DNA from: Mycobacteroides immunogenum
Lineage (GTDB): Bacteria > Actinomycetota > Actinomycetes > Mycobacteriales > Mycobacteriaceae
Direction: 5' to 3'
DNA length: 64,000 nt
Assembly (NCBI RefSeq): GCF_001605725.1
Contig: NZ_CP011530.1
Span: forward strand, 5,208,001-5,272,000
Shown: positions 54,324 to 63,157 of the stretch, in pieces
How the letters are laid out: each line of letters starts with the position of its first letter
How positions within the stretch are numbered: position 1 is the first letter of the stretch
Made by a program: the position numbers and the translations under genes
Notes under the pieces: model-generated
What the model was told of the DNA's origin: nothing
The model's database searches: none
What the model saw: the letters and a program-made list of their open reading frames with translations, nothing else

Positions 54324-54343
54324 AGTATACCGATCGGTGTACT
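54324..54343. promoter_or_regulatory. Near-perfect 20-bp palindromic operator, site 2
   Basis: Half-site AGTATACCGA is mirrored with one mismatch as TCGGTGTACT. It ends 12 bases before the GTG of the Old Yellow Enzyme gene, so binding would block transcription initiation there. It resembles YxaF-type operators. Confidence 0.6.
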
Positions 54344-54355
54344 ACCGTCCTCCTC

Positions 54356-55609
54356 GTGGCAGACCTACAAGAACCCCTTCCACTGGCTTCCGGCCAGGTG
54401 CTGCGCAATCGACTCATGAAATCGGCCCTCAGCGAGGGGCTTGGCGACACCACCCACGGCCCGGATCATCGGCTCGTCGAGCTGTACCGCCGCTGGGGAA
54501 CCGGCGGATTCGGGCTGGTCGTGACCGGCAATGTGATGGTCGACCGCAGTCATCTCGGCGAGCCGGGAAACGTCGTGATCGAGGATGACCGGCATCTCGA
54601 GGGCTTGTCCCGGTGGGCCAAGGCGACCAAAGACGGTGGCGGGCTGATCTGGATGCAGGTGAACCATCCAGGCCGGCAAGCCAACCCCCTGGCCACCGCA
54701 TCTCAACCGGTGGCACCGTCGGCGATCAAGATGAACGTCCCCGGCTGGCAGGCGCCGCGAGAGCTCACCGACGACGAGATCGAGAAGATCATCGACAGGT
54801 ACGCCACCACTGCCTCGATCGCCGATGCGGCCGGGTTCGACGGCGTGCAGATCCACGGCGCGCACGGCTATCTGGTGGCACAGTTCCTCTCTCCGCGCAC
54901 CAACCTGCGCACCGATCACTGGGGCGGCGACCCCGAGCGACGCATGCGGTTCGCGCTCGAAGTTGTCCGGCGCACCCGCGCCGCCGTGAGCCCCGGGTTC
55001 TCGGTGGCCATCAAGCTCAACTCCGCGGACTTCCAGCGTGGGGGCTTCACCGAGGAGGAATCGCGAGCCGTCATTGCCGCGCTGGCCTCCGAGGAGGTCG
55101 ACCTCATCGAAATCAGCGGCGGTACTTACGAATCACCAGCGATGGAAGGCCGGCCGCTGGTGACATCGGCGTCCACGCGGGCGCGCGAGGCCTACTTCCT
55201 GGAATACGCCCGCACCGCTCGCGAGGCGGCGGGCGATGTGCCACTCGCCGTGACGGGCGGATTTCGCACAGCAGCGGCCATGTCCGAGGCCGTGCGATCG
55301 GGCGACTGCGATGTCGTGGGACTCGGTCGGCCCACCACCGTGAATCCCGAGGCCGCCGACACTGTGCTCACCGCGCGTCGGGACAAGCTCACGGTCCCCG
55401 ACGCATCCCTGCCCATGCCCGGCTGGCTGGCCAGAACCGGCAGGGCGAAGTCATTTCTCAGCGCACTGGAACTCCAGTGGCACAACACTCAGCTGCACCG
55501 GCTGGGGGCGGGCGCCGAACCCGACCCCACGGTGGGGCCCTGGATCACCGCGCTCCGGCTCCTCAAAAACAATGGTGTCGACGCATTTCGCAGAAGGAGA
55601 AGTTCATGA
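54356..55609 (+). CDS. Old Yellow Enzyme-type NADH:flavin oxidoreductase
   Basis: 417 residues from GTG 54356, the first plausible start after the operator; no clear ribosome site is visible, so a leaderless message is possible. OYE motifs: NRLMKSALSEGLGD, VNHPGRQAN, HGAHGYLVAQFLSPRTNLRTDHWGGD, and SGGTYESPAM. An FMN-dependent ene-reductase acting on alpha,beta-unsaturated compounds is likely. ATGA overlap with the nitroreductase-like gene. Confidence 0.9.
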   Translation: MADLQEPLPLASGQVLRNRLMKSALSEGLGDTTHGPDHRLVELYRRWGTGGFGLVVTGNVMVDRSHLGEPGNVVIEDDRHLEGLSRWAKATKDGGGLIWMQVNHPGRQANPLATASQPVAPSAIKMNVPGWQAPRELTDDEIEKIIDRYATTASIADAAGFDGVQIHGAHGYLVAQFLSPRTNLRTDHWGGDPERRMRFALEVVRRTRAAVSPGFSVAIKLNSADFQRGGFTEEESRAVIAALASEEVDLIEISGGTYESPAMEGRPLVTSASTRAREAYFLEYARTAREAAGDVPLAVTGGFRTAAAMSEAVRSGDCDVVGLGRPTTVNPEAADTVLTARRDKLTVPDASLPMPGWLARTGRAKSFLSALELQWHNTQLHRLGAGAEPDPTVGPWITALRLLKNNGVDAFRRRRSS

Positions 55610-56022
55610 CCGACAAGACCTTGCGCAAGTTCCGTAGGGAGCGCGCCATGGGCCGCTACCTGCTCAACCCCACGGTCGCCGCGCTGACGAAGCTTGGCCT
55701 GCGCACGGCGCTTGCCTCGGAGTTGGAGACCACGGGCCGCAAGACCGGGCAGCTGCGGCGGGTCCCCGTCTCCGTGCAGTTCGATGCGACCGGGGCTTGG
55801 TTGATCAGCCAGCACGGCACCCGCTCGGGCTGGGGCAGCAATATCGCCGCCAACCCGAACGTCCGCCTAAAGCAGGGCAATCGGTGGCGCACCGGCACCG
55901 CCCAGTTTCGGCCCGATGACGACGTCGTCGCGCGGGGCCGCAAGTTCGGGGTCATCGGCGCACGCGTCGTGAAGGCGCTAGAGACCACACCCATCTCGGT
56001 GCGCATCGACTTCACCGACTAG
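55606..56022 (+). CDS. Deazaflavin-dependent nitroreductase family (Ddn/DUF385-like)
   Basis: 138 residues from ATG 55606, ribosome site AAGGAGAAG upstream and overlapping the OYE stop. The pattern LETTGRKTGQLRRVPVSV and WGSNIAANPNVRLKQGNRWRTGTA fits the actinobacterial F420H2-dependent Ddn-like family (split beta-barrel). Probably a F420 reductase; substrate unknown. It ends the TetR-controlled unit. Confidence 0.9.
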   Translation: MTDKTLRKFRRERAMGRYLLNPTVAALTKLGLRTALASELETTGRKTGQLRRVPVSVQFDATGAWLISQHGTRSGWGSNIAANPNVRLKQGNRWRTGTAQFRPDDDVVARGRKFGVIGARVVKALETTPISVRIDFTD

Positions 56023-56087
56023 GACCGGCAGCCCGAACGGCACCGATTCCCAGCCTGCTACCAGGCAAAGCCTCTAGGCTCGTCGCC

Positions 56088-57152
56088 GTGTGGCGGACCC
56101 GGAGGGAATTGGCCGACGGCCGGGAGATTCTGTATTTCGACTCCTCGCCCACCGAGCGGGTTGCCGTGGACCAGCGCGACCTGCCCCCGGTTTCCACGCA
56201 GTCCCAGATACGGTTTGACCCGTTGTTGGGCGACTGGGTCACGCTCGCCTCTCATCGGCAGACGCGCACGTTTCTCCCACCGACCGATCTCTGCCCCTTG
56301 TGCCCGTCCACACCTGAGCGCCCTACCGAGATCCCAGAACCCGCATACGAAGTAGTGGCGTTTGAGAACCGCTTCCCCTCGCTGTCGCTGCACGCACAGG
56401 CGCCCACGGCGCCCGCACGCCCGGGATTCGGGCGCTGCGAGGTGGTCTGCTTCACCAGCGACCACGACAGCTCGTTCGCGCAGCTGACGCCCGATCGTGC
56501 GCGACTCGTTGTCGATGTATGGGCCCAGCGCGCAACGGAGCTGAGCGGAACCGCCGGAATCCAACAGGTCTATTGCTTTGAGAACCACGGTGAGGAGATA
56601 GGCGTCACACTGGCGCATCCACACGGGCAGATTTATGCGTACCCGTTCATCACCGCCAAGACCGCGCGCATCCTGTCCAACGTCGAGACACATCGAAAAC
56701 AGCACGGCACCAATCTTTTCGGAGAGATTCTTGCCGCAGAACAAGCCGAAGGCACTCGGGTGGTGGCCGCGAACGACGAGTGGACGGCATTTGTGCCGTC
56801 CTTTGCGCGGTGGCCGTATGAGGTTTCGCTCTATCCTCACCGGCGGGTCGCCGACATCCCGGACCTCGACGATGCCGCACGCACGGCCTTCGCCGAACTG
56901 TATCTGAATGTGTTGCGACGCTTTGCCCGTCGCTTCGACACCCCGATGCCGTATATCGCGGCCTGGAATCAGGCGCCCACGGTCACCTCCAGCGCGAACC
57001 GAGACGATTGGTGGCTGCACCTGGAACTGTTCTCCTTCCGGCGGGCACCCGGCAAGCTCAAGTACTTGGCGGGGTCGGAAAGCGGCATGGGAGCGTTCAT
57101 CAGCGACACCACCCCCGAGCAGGTCGCCGCCGAGCTTCGGAACGTCACATGA
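56088..57152 (+). CDS. galT: Galactose-1-phosphate uridylyltransferase
   Basis: 354 residues from GTG 56088. The active site AHPHGQIYAYP (177-181 HPHGQ, nucleophile His179) and a zinc CPLC at residues 69-72 are intact. It exchanges UMP between UDP-glucose and galactose-1-phosphate in the Leloir pathway. ATGA overlap with galK. Confidence 0.95.
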   Translation: MWRTRRELADGREILYFDSSPTERVAVDQRDLPPVSTQSQIRFDPLLGDWVTLASHRQTRTFLPPTDLCPLCPSTPERPTEIPEPAYEVVAFENRFPSLSLHAQAPTAPARPGFGRCEVVCFTSDHDSSFAQLTPDRARLVVDVWAQRATELSGTAGIQQVYCFENHGEEIGVTLAHPHGQIYAYPFITAKTARILSNVETHRKQHGTNLFGEILAAEQAEGTRVVAANDEWTAFVPSFARWPYEVSLYPHRRVADIPDLDDAARTAFAELYLNVLRRFARRFDTPMPYIAAWNQAPTVTSSANRDDWWLHLELFSFRRAPGKLKYLAGSESGMGAFISDTTPEQVAAELRNVT

Positions 57153-58243
57153 CAGGGGTCTGGGCCGCACCCGGCCGGGTGAACATCATCGGTGAGCACA
57201 CCGACTACAACGGTGGCCTATCGCTACCAATCGCCATCCCCCAGCGCGTCCTGTGCACACTGACAGCGCGCCAGGACGCGGCCATACACGTCGCCTCGCA
57301 ACAACACGGCCAGAACTGGATCGGGCTGCCATTGGACCGGCTGGCCGACAGCGATATCGGGGGCTGGGCGCGGTACCCGTTCGGCGTCGCGCACGAATTC
57401 CTCAAGCGTGGGCACAACATCGGCGGCATGGATCTCCGGCTTGACGGGAACGTACCGGTAGGAGCCGGGTTATCGTCCTCCGCCGCCGTGGAATGCGCTG
57501 TCGCGGTGGCTATCCGGGATACCTTTGCACCCGGAGTCTCTGACTTCGAGCTGATCGACATCACGCACCGGGCCGAGAACGATTTTGTGGGTGCCCCCAC
57601 CGGGGTGCTCGATCAATCCGCATCGATGCTCTGCACCGCCGGCCACGCCCTGATCCTTGACGCCGCGACCGGTGTCCATGCGGATGTCCCCTTCGATCTG
57701 GCAGCAGCGCGCCTTGAGCTCGTGGTCATCGACACCGGCACCCCACACGACCATGCCACCGGTGAGTACGCCACCCGCCGCCGACAATGTGAGGAGGCGG
57801 CGCACCTGCTCGGCGTTCACTCACTGGGCGCCCTCACCGACGCCAGCGCTGTCGACCTACTCACCGATCCGGTCCTGCGGGCACGCGCGCGGCATGTGGC
57901 GACCGAGAACGCCCGCGTACGAGAGGTTGTCGCGATACTTCGGGCCGGCAGCGATCCGCGATCGATAGGTCCCATCCTGACGCGTGGGCACATCTCGCTG
58001 AGCGAGGACTTCGCGGTGTCGACGGCACAGCTCGACGCGGCAGCCGCGTCCGCCCGCGAAGCGGGTGCCTACGGTGCGCGGATGACGGGCGGCGGGTTCG
58101 GCGGCAGTGTGATTGCGCTGGCCGACGCCGGCTCGTCGGCGCAGATCGGCAAGGCTGTGGCACAACGTTTCTCCGCACACGGCTGGACTGGCCCGCAAGT
58201 TTTCGTGGTGGAACCGTCCGACGGTGCGCGGCGGGTGCGATGA
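57149..58243 (+). CDS. galK: Galactokinase
   Basis: 364 residues from ATG 57149. GHMP kinase motifs: APGRVNIIGEHTDYNGG, VPVGAGLSSSAAVECA, and MTGGGFGGSVIAL. It phosphorylates galactose. The overlap at both ends shows a tight operon. GHMP kinases of other sugars are excluded by the galactokinase signature GEHTDYN. Confidence 0.95.
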   Translation: MTGVWAAPGRVNIIGEHTDYNGGLSLPIAIPQRVLCTLTARQDAAIHVASQQHGQNWIGLPLDRLADSDIGGWARYPFGVAHEFLKRGHNIGGMDLRLDGNVPVGAGLSSSAAVECAVAVAIRDTFAPGVSDFELIDITHRAENDFVGAPTGVLDQSASMLCTAGHALILDAATGVHADVPFDLAAARLELVVIDTGTPHDHATGEYATRRRQCEEAAHLLGVHSLGALTDASAVDLLTDPVLRARARHVATENARVREVVAILRAGSDPRSIGPILTRGHISLSEDFAVSTAQLDAAAASAREAGAYGARMTGGGFGGSVIALADAGSSAQIGKAVAQRFSAHGWTGPQVFVVEPSDGARRVR

Positions 58244-59895
58244 CCGGTTCACTACGCCTGGACGCCGGTGTCGTCGACTATGTTCTCATCGCGATCTACT
58301 TCGTGTTCGTTCTCGGTATCGGGCTCCTGGCGCGGCGCGGGATCTCCTCCAGCATCGACTTCTTCCTCTCGGGACGCTCCCTCCCCGCCTGGGTGACGGG
58401 CCTGGCCTTTGTGTCGGCCAATCTGGGCGCTGTCGAGATCATGGGCATGTCCGCCAACGGGGCGCAGTTCGGCATGGTCGGCATGCACTACTTCTGGATC
58501 GGCGCGGTGCCGGCCATGCTTTTCCTCGGCGTCATCATGATGCCGTTCTTCTATGGCTCGCGGGTACGCAGCGTTCCTGAATTCATGTTGCGCCGCTTCG
58601 GGGTTGGCGCACACTTGGTCAACGCCATCAGCTTCGCCGTCGCGCAGGTGCTCATCGCCGGAGTCAACCTGTATCTGCTGGGCACCATCGTGAACGTGCT
58701 GTTGGGCTGGCCGTTGTGGGTGTCTGTCATCGCGGCGGCCGTCATCGTATTGTGTTACATCACCCTCGGCGGCCTGTCGGCCGCCATCTACAACGAGGTG
58801 CTGCAGTTCTTCGTCATCGTGGCCGCACTGTTGCCGCTCACCATCGTCGGTCTCAACAAGGTCGGTGGATGGCAGGGACTGCGCGACAAGGTTGCCGCCG
58901 GGCAGATGTCCTCGTGGCCCGGCAATGAGCTCAGCGGGTTCTCCAACAATCTGCTCTCGGTTATCGGCATCGTGTTCGGACTTGGGTTCGTCCTGTCGTT
59001 CGGGTACTGGACCACCAATTTCGTTGAGGTACAGCGCGCCCTGGCCTCCGAGTCCTTGTCGGCCGCGCGGCGCACCCCGATCATCGGCGCTTTCCCAAAG
59101 ATGTTCATCCCCTTCATTGTGGTGATCCCCGGGATGATCTGTGCGGTGCTGGTTCCGCAGATGGCCGCCTACAAGGCAGGGCAGCCCACCAGCGACCCCA
59201 ACCTGACGTACAGCAATTCGCTGCTGTATCTGATGAAAGAGGTGCTGCCGACCGGTGTGCTGGGGGTCGCCATCACCGGCCTGCTGGCCTCCTTCATGGC
59301 GGGGATGGCGGCCAACGTCTCGGCCTTCAACACGGTCTTCAGCTATGACCTGTGGCAGCGCTACATCCGAAAGGACCGTCCCGACGGTTACTACTTGCGC
59401 GTTGGTCAACTGGCCACCTTCGGCGCCACCGTCATCGCCATCGGTACCGCCTTCATCGCGGCCAACTACAACAACGTGATGAACTACCTGCAGACGTTGT
59501 TCGCCTTCTTCAACGCACCACTGTTCGCAACATTCATCCTGGGTATGTTCTGGAAGCGGATGACCGCCACCGCGGGCTGGGCCGGCCTGGTTTCCGGAAC
59601 CCTTGCCGCCGTGGGCATATGGTCACTTTTTGAAGCAGGGGTATTCACCCTCTCCGGGCAAGGTTCCAATTTCATCGAGGCCGGTGTCGCCTTCACCGTA
59701 GACATCGTGGTGAGTGTGGCGGTCAGCCTGGTGACAGAACCCAAGCCCGTCTCCGAGCTGGCGGGTTTGGTGTATTCCGAGACGCCCCATGCCTTCTCCG
59801 GTGACGACCCCGCCTCGGCGTGGTATCGGGAGCCGGGCAAGCTGGCGACGGCGGCTCTGGTGCTGGTAGTAGCCCTGAACCTGATCTTCCACTGA
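58240..59895 (+). CDS. Sodium:solute symporter (SSS/SGLT family), probable galactose transporter
   Basis: 551 residues, many hydrophobic segments. SSS features: DFFLSGRSLPAWVTGLAFVSANLGAVEIMGM, YGSRVRSVPEFMLRRFG, and WTTNFVEVQRALASESLSAARRTPIIGAFPKMFIPF. The vSGLT/SGLT-type pattern plus the operon with galT-galK strongly suggests galactose uptake. ATGA overlap with galK. No binding-protein ABC partner is present. Confidence 0.92.
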   Translation: MTGSLRLDAGVVDYVLIAIYFVFVLGIGLLARRGISSSIDFFLSGRSLPAWVTGLAFVSANLGAVEIMGMSANGAQFGMVGMHYFWIGAVPAMLFLGVIMMPFFYGSRVRSVPEFMLRRFGVGAHLVNAISFAVAQVLIAGVNLYLLGTIVNVLLGWPLWVSVIAAAVIVLCYITLGGLSAAIYNEVLQFFVIVAALLPLTIVGLNKVGGWQGLRDKVAAGQMSSWPGNELSGFSNNLLSVIGIVFGLGFVLSFGYWTTNFVEVQRALASESLSAARRTPIIGAFPKMFIPFIVVIPGMICAVLVPQMAAYKAGQPTSDPNLTYSNSLLYLMKEVLPTGVLGVAITGLLASFMAGMAANVSAFNTVFSYDLWQRYIRKDRPDGYYLRVGQLATFGATVIAIGTAFIAANYNNVMNYLQTLFAFFNAPLFATFILGMFWKRMTATAGWAGLVSGTLAAVGIWSLFEAGVFTLSGQGSNFIEAGVAFTVDIVVSVAVSLVTEPKPVSELAGLVYSETPHAFSGDDPASAWYREPGKLATAALVLVVALNLIFH

Positions 59896-59914
59896 CCACC
59901 ATCGAAGGACGGCC

Positions 59915-60139
59915 ATGCGCAACGTTTTTGACATACGTAACGTCATCGCCGCGCTACTGGGCGTCTTCGGCCTGATCCTCATCGGTGTCGGTATCCACGA
60001 CGCGTCAGCCCACAACCTCGCCAAGGCCGGCGGCAATGTCAATCTGTGGACCGGTATAGCGCTAGTGCTCATCGCCGCCGTCTTCGTGATCTGGGCACTG
60101 CGGCGACCGGTGCACACCGACGAATCCGACGACATTTAG
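59915..60139 (+). CDS. Small two-segment membrane protein of the galactose operon
   Basis: 74 residues with two hydrophobic segments (about 9-28 and 44-62) and a charged C-terminus DESDDI. It begins 19 bases after the symporter stop. SSS transporters often have small companions (DUF485, DUF4212), which usually precede them; here it follows. Role as a stability subunit is a guess. Confidence 0.75.
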   Translation: MRNVFDIRNVIAALLGVFGLILIGVGIHDASAHNLAKAGGNVNLWTGIALVLIAAVFVIWALRRPVHTDESDDI

Positions 60140-60197
60140 TCGCCTGCCTCAGCGGCCCGCGTTCAGGCCTTGCGCCGCGACCACGCCGTGGTACCGT

Positions 60198-60225
60198 TTG
60201 GCACAAGTTCACAACTTTGTGCCAA
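60198..60225. promoter_or_regulatory. Nested 28-bp palindrome upstream of the DUF2236 gene
   Basis: Outer arms TTGGCACAA (60198-60206) and TTGTGCCAA (60217-60225) enclose an inner GTT-CAC-AAC (60207-60215). It is about 18 bases before the start at 60243. A TetR gene follows in the same unit, so autoregulation is likely. Confidence 0.6.
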
Positions 60226-60242
60226 CGAGCCAGGAGGCGATC

Positions 60243-61172
60243 ATGGTCGATCAGAGTGCCCTCACGCTGGACGAAGGGCTTCGCGAGGCCATCCCCATGC
60301 CCGTCGACGACGACATCACCCCACAGACCCCGCGCCTGGGCGCCGATTCCCTGGTCTGGAAGTTCTACGGAGACGTCCGCGGTGTCCTTGGATTTCAGCG
60401 GCTGGCCGGCACCGAGAACTGCATCGAGCAATTGGGCAAGGCCGTCGAAGACCACTCGGTGATCTTCACCGACACCATCGGCCGGGCACGCCGCTCCGGT
60501 CCACCCATCATGAAGACCATCTACTCGGCCGACCCACAGAAGTGGGGCCGGATGGTGCGGGACTTTCACAAGCCGATCAGCGGAACCATCAGCGACGGCA
60601 CTCGCTACCACGCGCTCAATCCCGAGCTCTTCTATTGGGCCCATGCGACTTTCGTCGACCAGGTGCTCTACATCACCGACACCTTCATCCGCCGGCTCTC
60701 CTACGAAGAGAAGGTGCGGATCTTCGAAGAGAGCAAGATCTGGTACAGCCTGTACGGCGTCAGCGCCCGCAACCAGCCCCAGACATACGACGAATTCGTC
60801 ACCTACATGGAGGGCATGTTCGACCGGTTCGTCCCGACCAAGACCATCCTCTATGCGACCGGCTACATCCGTCAGGGCCTGCCTGGACCACGGCAGATTC
60901 CCAAGCCGGTGTGGAGGGTGCTGTCGGCGCCGCTGAATGCCTTCATCCGCACGGTCGTGGTCGGAACGCTACCGCCACAGATGAAGGACGTCTGCCGCCT
61001 GGCATGGAATGACAAGAAGGAACGCAATTTCCAGCGGTTCGCGGCGGTCATGCGCGCGTTGAACCCCGTGTTCAACCGGCTTCCGGTGCGCTGGCTGTAT
61101 CTGCCGTGGGCCGCCGAAGGCTGGAAGCGCGAGGGAGTGGACCCCCGGCCGCTCTACAACCGGGCGGCATGA
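60243..61172 (+). CDS. Oxygenase MpaB/DUF2236 family protein
   Basis: 309 residues from ATG 60243, preceded by AGGAGG. DUF2236 features: LVWKFYGDVRGVLGFQRLAG, MKTIYSADPQKWGRMVRDFHKPISG, and FYWAHATFVDQVLYITDTF, which contain His/Asp residues used for haem in rubber oxygenase-type and MpaB-type proteins. Substrate unknown; likely a hydrophobic compound. ATGA overlap with the TetR gene. Confidence 0.88.
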   Translation: MVDQSALTLDEGLREAIPMPVDDDITPQTPRLGADSLVWKFYGDVRGVLGFQRLAGTENCIEQLGKAVEDHSVIFTDTIGRARRSGPPIMKTIYSADPQKWGRMVRDFHKPISGTISDGTRYHALNPELFYWAHATFVDQVLYITDTFIRRLSYEEKVRIFEESKIWYSLYGVSARNQPQTYDEFVTYMEGMFDRFVPTKTILYATGYIRQGLPGPRQIPKPVWRVLSAPLNAFIRTVVVGTLPPQMKDVCRLAWNDKKERNFQRFAAVMRALNPVFNRLPVRWLYLPWAAEGWKREGVDPRPLYNRAA

Positions 61173-61753
61173 CCACACTCATGGGGGTGACGACCAGCGC
61201 CCCGCCCACAGACGCCGTTCTCGATGCCGCGCGCACCGAGTTCGAGCGGCACGGCATGCGCCGGGCGAACATGGACGCCATCGCCCGGCGGGCCGGAGTG
61301 AGTCGCCGCACCCTGTATCGCCGGTTCCCCACCAAAGAAGCGCTGTTCGAGCATCTCATCGAGGCAGAGAGCATCGTCATCTTCGGCCACCTGGCCGTCG
61401 CCGCCAAGGGTCAGGACGCACAGGGCGCCATCGTCGAGTGCTTCACCCTGGCCATGCGATTGATCACGGAAAGTCGGTTGGCGGGCACCATCATCGAGAA
61501 CGAGCCCGAGCTGGTCATCGGGCTGAATACCCCCTCCGGGGACAAAGCCATCGTGCGCGCCAGCGCACTGGTGGCATCCAGTCTGCGGCACAGCGGCGCC
61601 ACCATGCCCGATGATGCCGTGCTCGCGGTATCGGAAATACTTGTGCGTCTCGTCGGTTCACTGCTCACCAACCGCGCCGGTGTTCTCGACATCACCGACA
61701 CGGCCGCCGTCAGGCGCTATACGGAGACGTACCTGGCCCGCTTGGTGTGGTGA
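61169..61753 (+). CDS. TetR-family regulator coupled to the DUF2236 gene
   Basis: 194 residues from ATG 61169. The helix-turn-helix is VLDAARTEFERHGMRRANMDAIARRAGVSRRTLYRRFPTKEALFEHLI. Probably represses its own operon through the nested palindrome at 60198-60225. Confidence 0.9.
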   Translation: MTTLMGVTTSAPPTDAVLDAARTEFERHGMRRANMDAIARRAGVSRRTLYRRFPTKEALFEHLIEAESIVIFGHLAVAAKGQDAQGAIVECFTLAMRLITESRLAGTIIENEPELVIGLNTPSGDKAIVRASALVASSLRHSGATMPDDAVLAVSEILVRLVGSLLTNRAGVLDITDTAAVRRYTETYLARLVW

Positions 61754-61779
61754 GCGGGCCTGCGCCCAATAGTGCAGAA

Positions 61780-61805
61780 ACTGACTATGGGTCGGGATCT
61801 GACTA
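61780..61805. promoter_or_regulatory. ACTGACTA direct repeats upstream of the second TetR gene
   Basis: CTGACTA at 61781-61787 and again at 61799-61805, spaced 18 bases, just upstream of the ATG at 61816. The element shares the CTGACT half-site with the 26-bp palindrome at 63024-63049, pointing to the same regulator. Confidence 0.45.
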
Positions 61806-61815
61806 AACTGCCCGC

Positions 61816-62454
61816 ATGGCTACCCGGCGGCAGATGTACGCAGAACAGACTCGTTCCGATCTTCTGGACTCCGCGCGTCGGCACTTCACCACCACCGGCT
61901 ACAACAGCGTGACCGTCGACGACATCGTCAGCAGTATCGAGGTCAGCAAGGGCACGTTCTACTACCACTTCTCCGACAAACAGGCCATGTTCACCGCCCT
62001 GCTCACCGAATGCCTCACCGAGACCGCCGACACCGTCACCACCGGTATCCGGCTCTTGGACAAGCCTGGCGCGAACGGGCCGCAGGTCGCGGCGACTTCC
62101 GCGTGGGTCTATTTGTCCAGATCGCTGCACGACAGGACATACCGGGAACTCATGCGCCAGGCACCGATGGTGCTCGGCGAGGAGACCTATCGTCATATCG
62201 ACGAGACGATCGTGTTGCCGCCCTTGGTCACGCTCATGGAGACCCTTGCGGCCCGAGGTGAGCTCAAGGCCGGCGTGCACACCCACATGGCCGCCCGGAT
62301 GCTCATGACCATGTTCGTCACGGCCAACAGCATCATCGCCGAATCAGCCGATCCCGCAACAACAATGACCGAAGTCGCCGACACGATCGCCACCATGTTC
62401 AGTGGGATCGTGCTCGGCGACGTCCCACTGTCACGTACGGCTGCTAACGGATAG
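61816..62454 (+). CDS. TetR-family regulator
   Basis: 212 residues. The helix-turn-helix is LLDSARRHFTTTGYNSVTVDDIVSSIEVSKGTFYYHFSDKQAMFTALL. Convergent with the SRPBCC gene, 11-base overlap. Shared half-sites suggest it controls itself and the divergent SRPBCC gene at 62998. Confidence 0.9.
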   Translation: MATRRQMYAEQTRSDLLDSARRHFTTTGYNSVTVDDIVSSIEVSKGTFYYHFSDKQAMFTALLTECLTETADTVTTGIRLLDKPGANGPQVAATSAWVYLSRSLHDRTYRELMRQAPMVLGEETYRHIDETIVLPPLVTLMETLAARGELKAGVHTHMAARMLMTMFVTANSIIAESADPATTMTEVADTIATMFSGIVLGDVPLSRTAANG

Positions 62455-62998
62455 CCAGAGCCAAGAGCGCACGCTGAAAGGGGCGCACCGCGAATGCCGT
62501 CCAGCGCAGCGGGAACCAGCCCACCCATTTCGGCGTGATGGCCACGGTCCACCGCACCAGGACCTTGTTTCCCTCCGCGGCGAATTCCCATCGCTCACCA
62601 AAGGCATTGAGCACCAGCGGGATCGACACCCCCGTCCCGATCGTGACGAGCTTGCGGCCCTCCTCGCTGTGCACTGCCTTCTCGGTGAAGGCAAACAGCG
62701 GCGAGCGGGTCACCACTCGGTCTCCCGACCACACCGGCCCGGAGATGAAAGGGATCGAATCCAAGTAACCCCCCTCGCAGACCTGGGCCCACACCCGCTC
62801 GACCGGACCGGGCACGCTGACCTGTGCGGTAACCGCGAATGAGGCCGCATTGTCGAAGAAGTCCGGGTCCGGCATGGTTACTCCGAACCGGCGCGGCCCA
62901 TTGTCGCCGGCAGCCAGAGCGAACAACACCGCCGCCCCCAGCAAGCCTCCGATGGCCAACACTCCCACGATGATCCCGACCAGCACCGGTGTGGACAT
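62444..62998 (-). CDS. SRPBCC-family membrane-anchored protein
   Basis: 184 residues. An N-terminal membrane segment (about 5-28) is followed by a START/SRPBCC fold (FAVTAQVSVPGPVERVWAQVCEGGYLDSIPFISG; GTGVSIPLVLNAFGERWEFAAEG). Typical role is binding of a lipid or aromatic ligand; unknown here. The start faces a 26-bp perfect palindrome. Confidence 0.85.
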   Translation of the reverse strand: MSTPVLVGIIVGVLAIGGLLGAAVLFALAAGDNGPRRFGVTMPDPDFFDNAASFAVTAQVSVPGPVERVWAQVCEGGYLDSIPFISGPVWSGDRVVTRSPLFAFTEKAVHSEEGRKLVTIGTGVSIPLVLNAFGERWEFAAEGNKVLVRWTVAITPKWVGWFPLRWTAFAVRPFQRALLALAIR

Positions 62999-63023
62999 AC
63001 TCCTCCTTGAGTAAGAATCAGTC

Positions 63024-63049
63024 GCTAACTGACTCGCGAGTCAGTTAGC
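63024..63049. promoter_or_regulatory. 26-bp perfect palindrome upstream of the SRPBCC gene
   Basis: Half GCTAACTGACTCG, mirrored exactly to 63049, centred between 63036 and 63037 and about 26 bases upstream of the SRPBCC start at 62998. A further CAGTC copy lies at 63019-63023. Such long perfect symmetry is typical of TetR operators. Confidence 0.7.
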
Positions 63050-63157
63050 AAGCTAGACCACCTACCTGCGCCCACAGAAGAGAATCCGGCGAAATTAGTG
63101 ACGATGCCCAGCCTGGACATCAATTATCTGGGGCCGACCCCCGCATGCCACGATGCG

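Noticed and set aside
58252..59409. Long minus-strand frame opposite the symporter
   Set aside because: His/Glu/Gln-rich shadow of a membrane protein gene, no ribosome site or family match.
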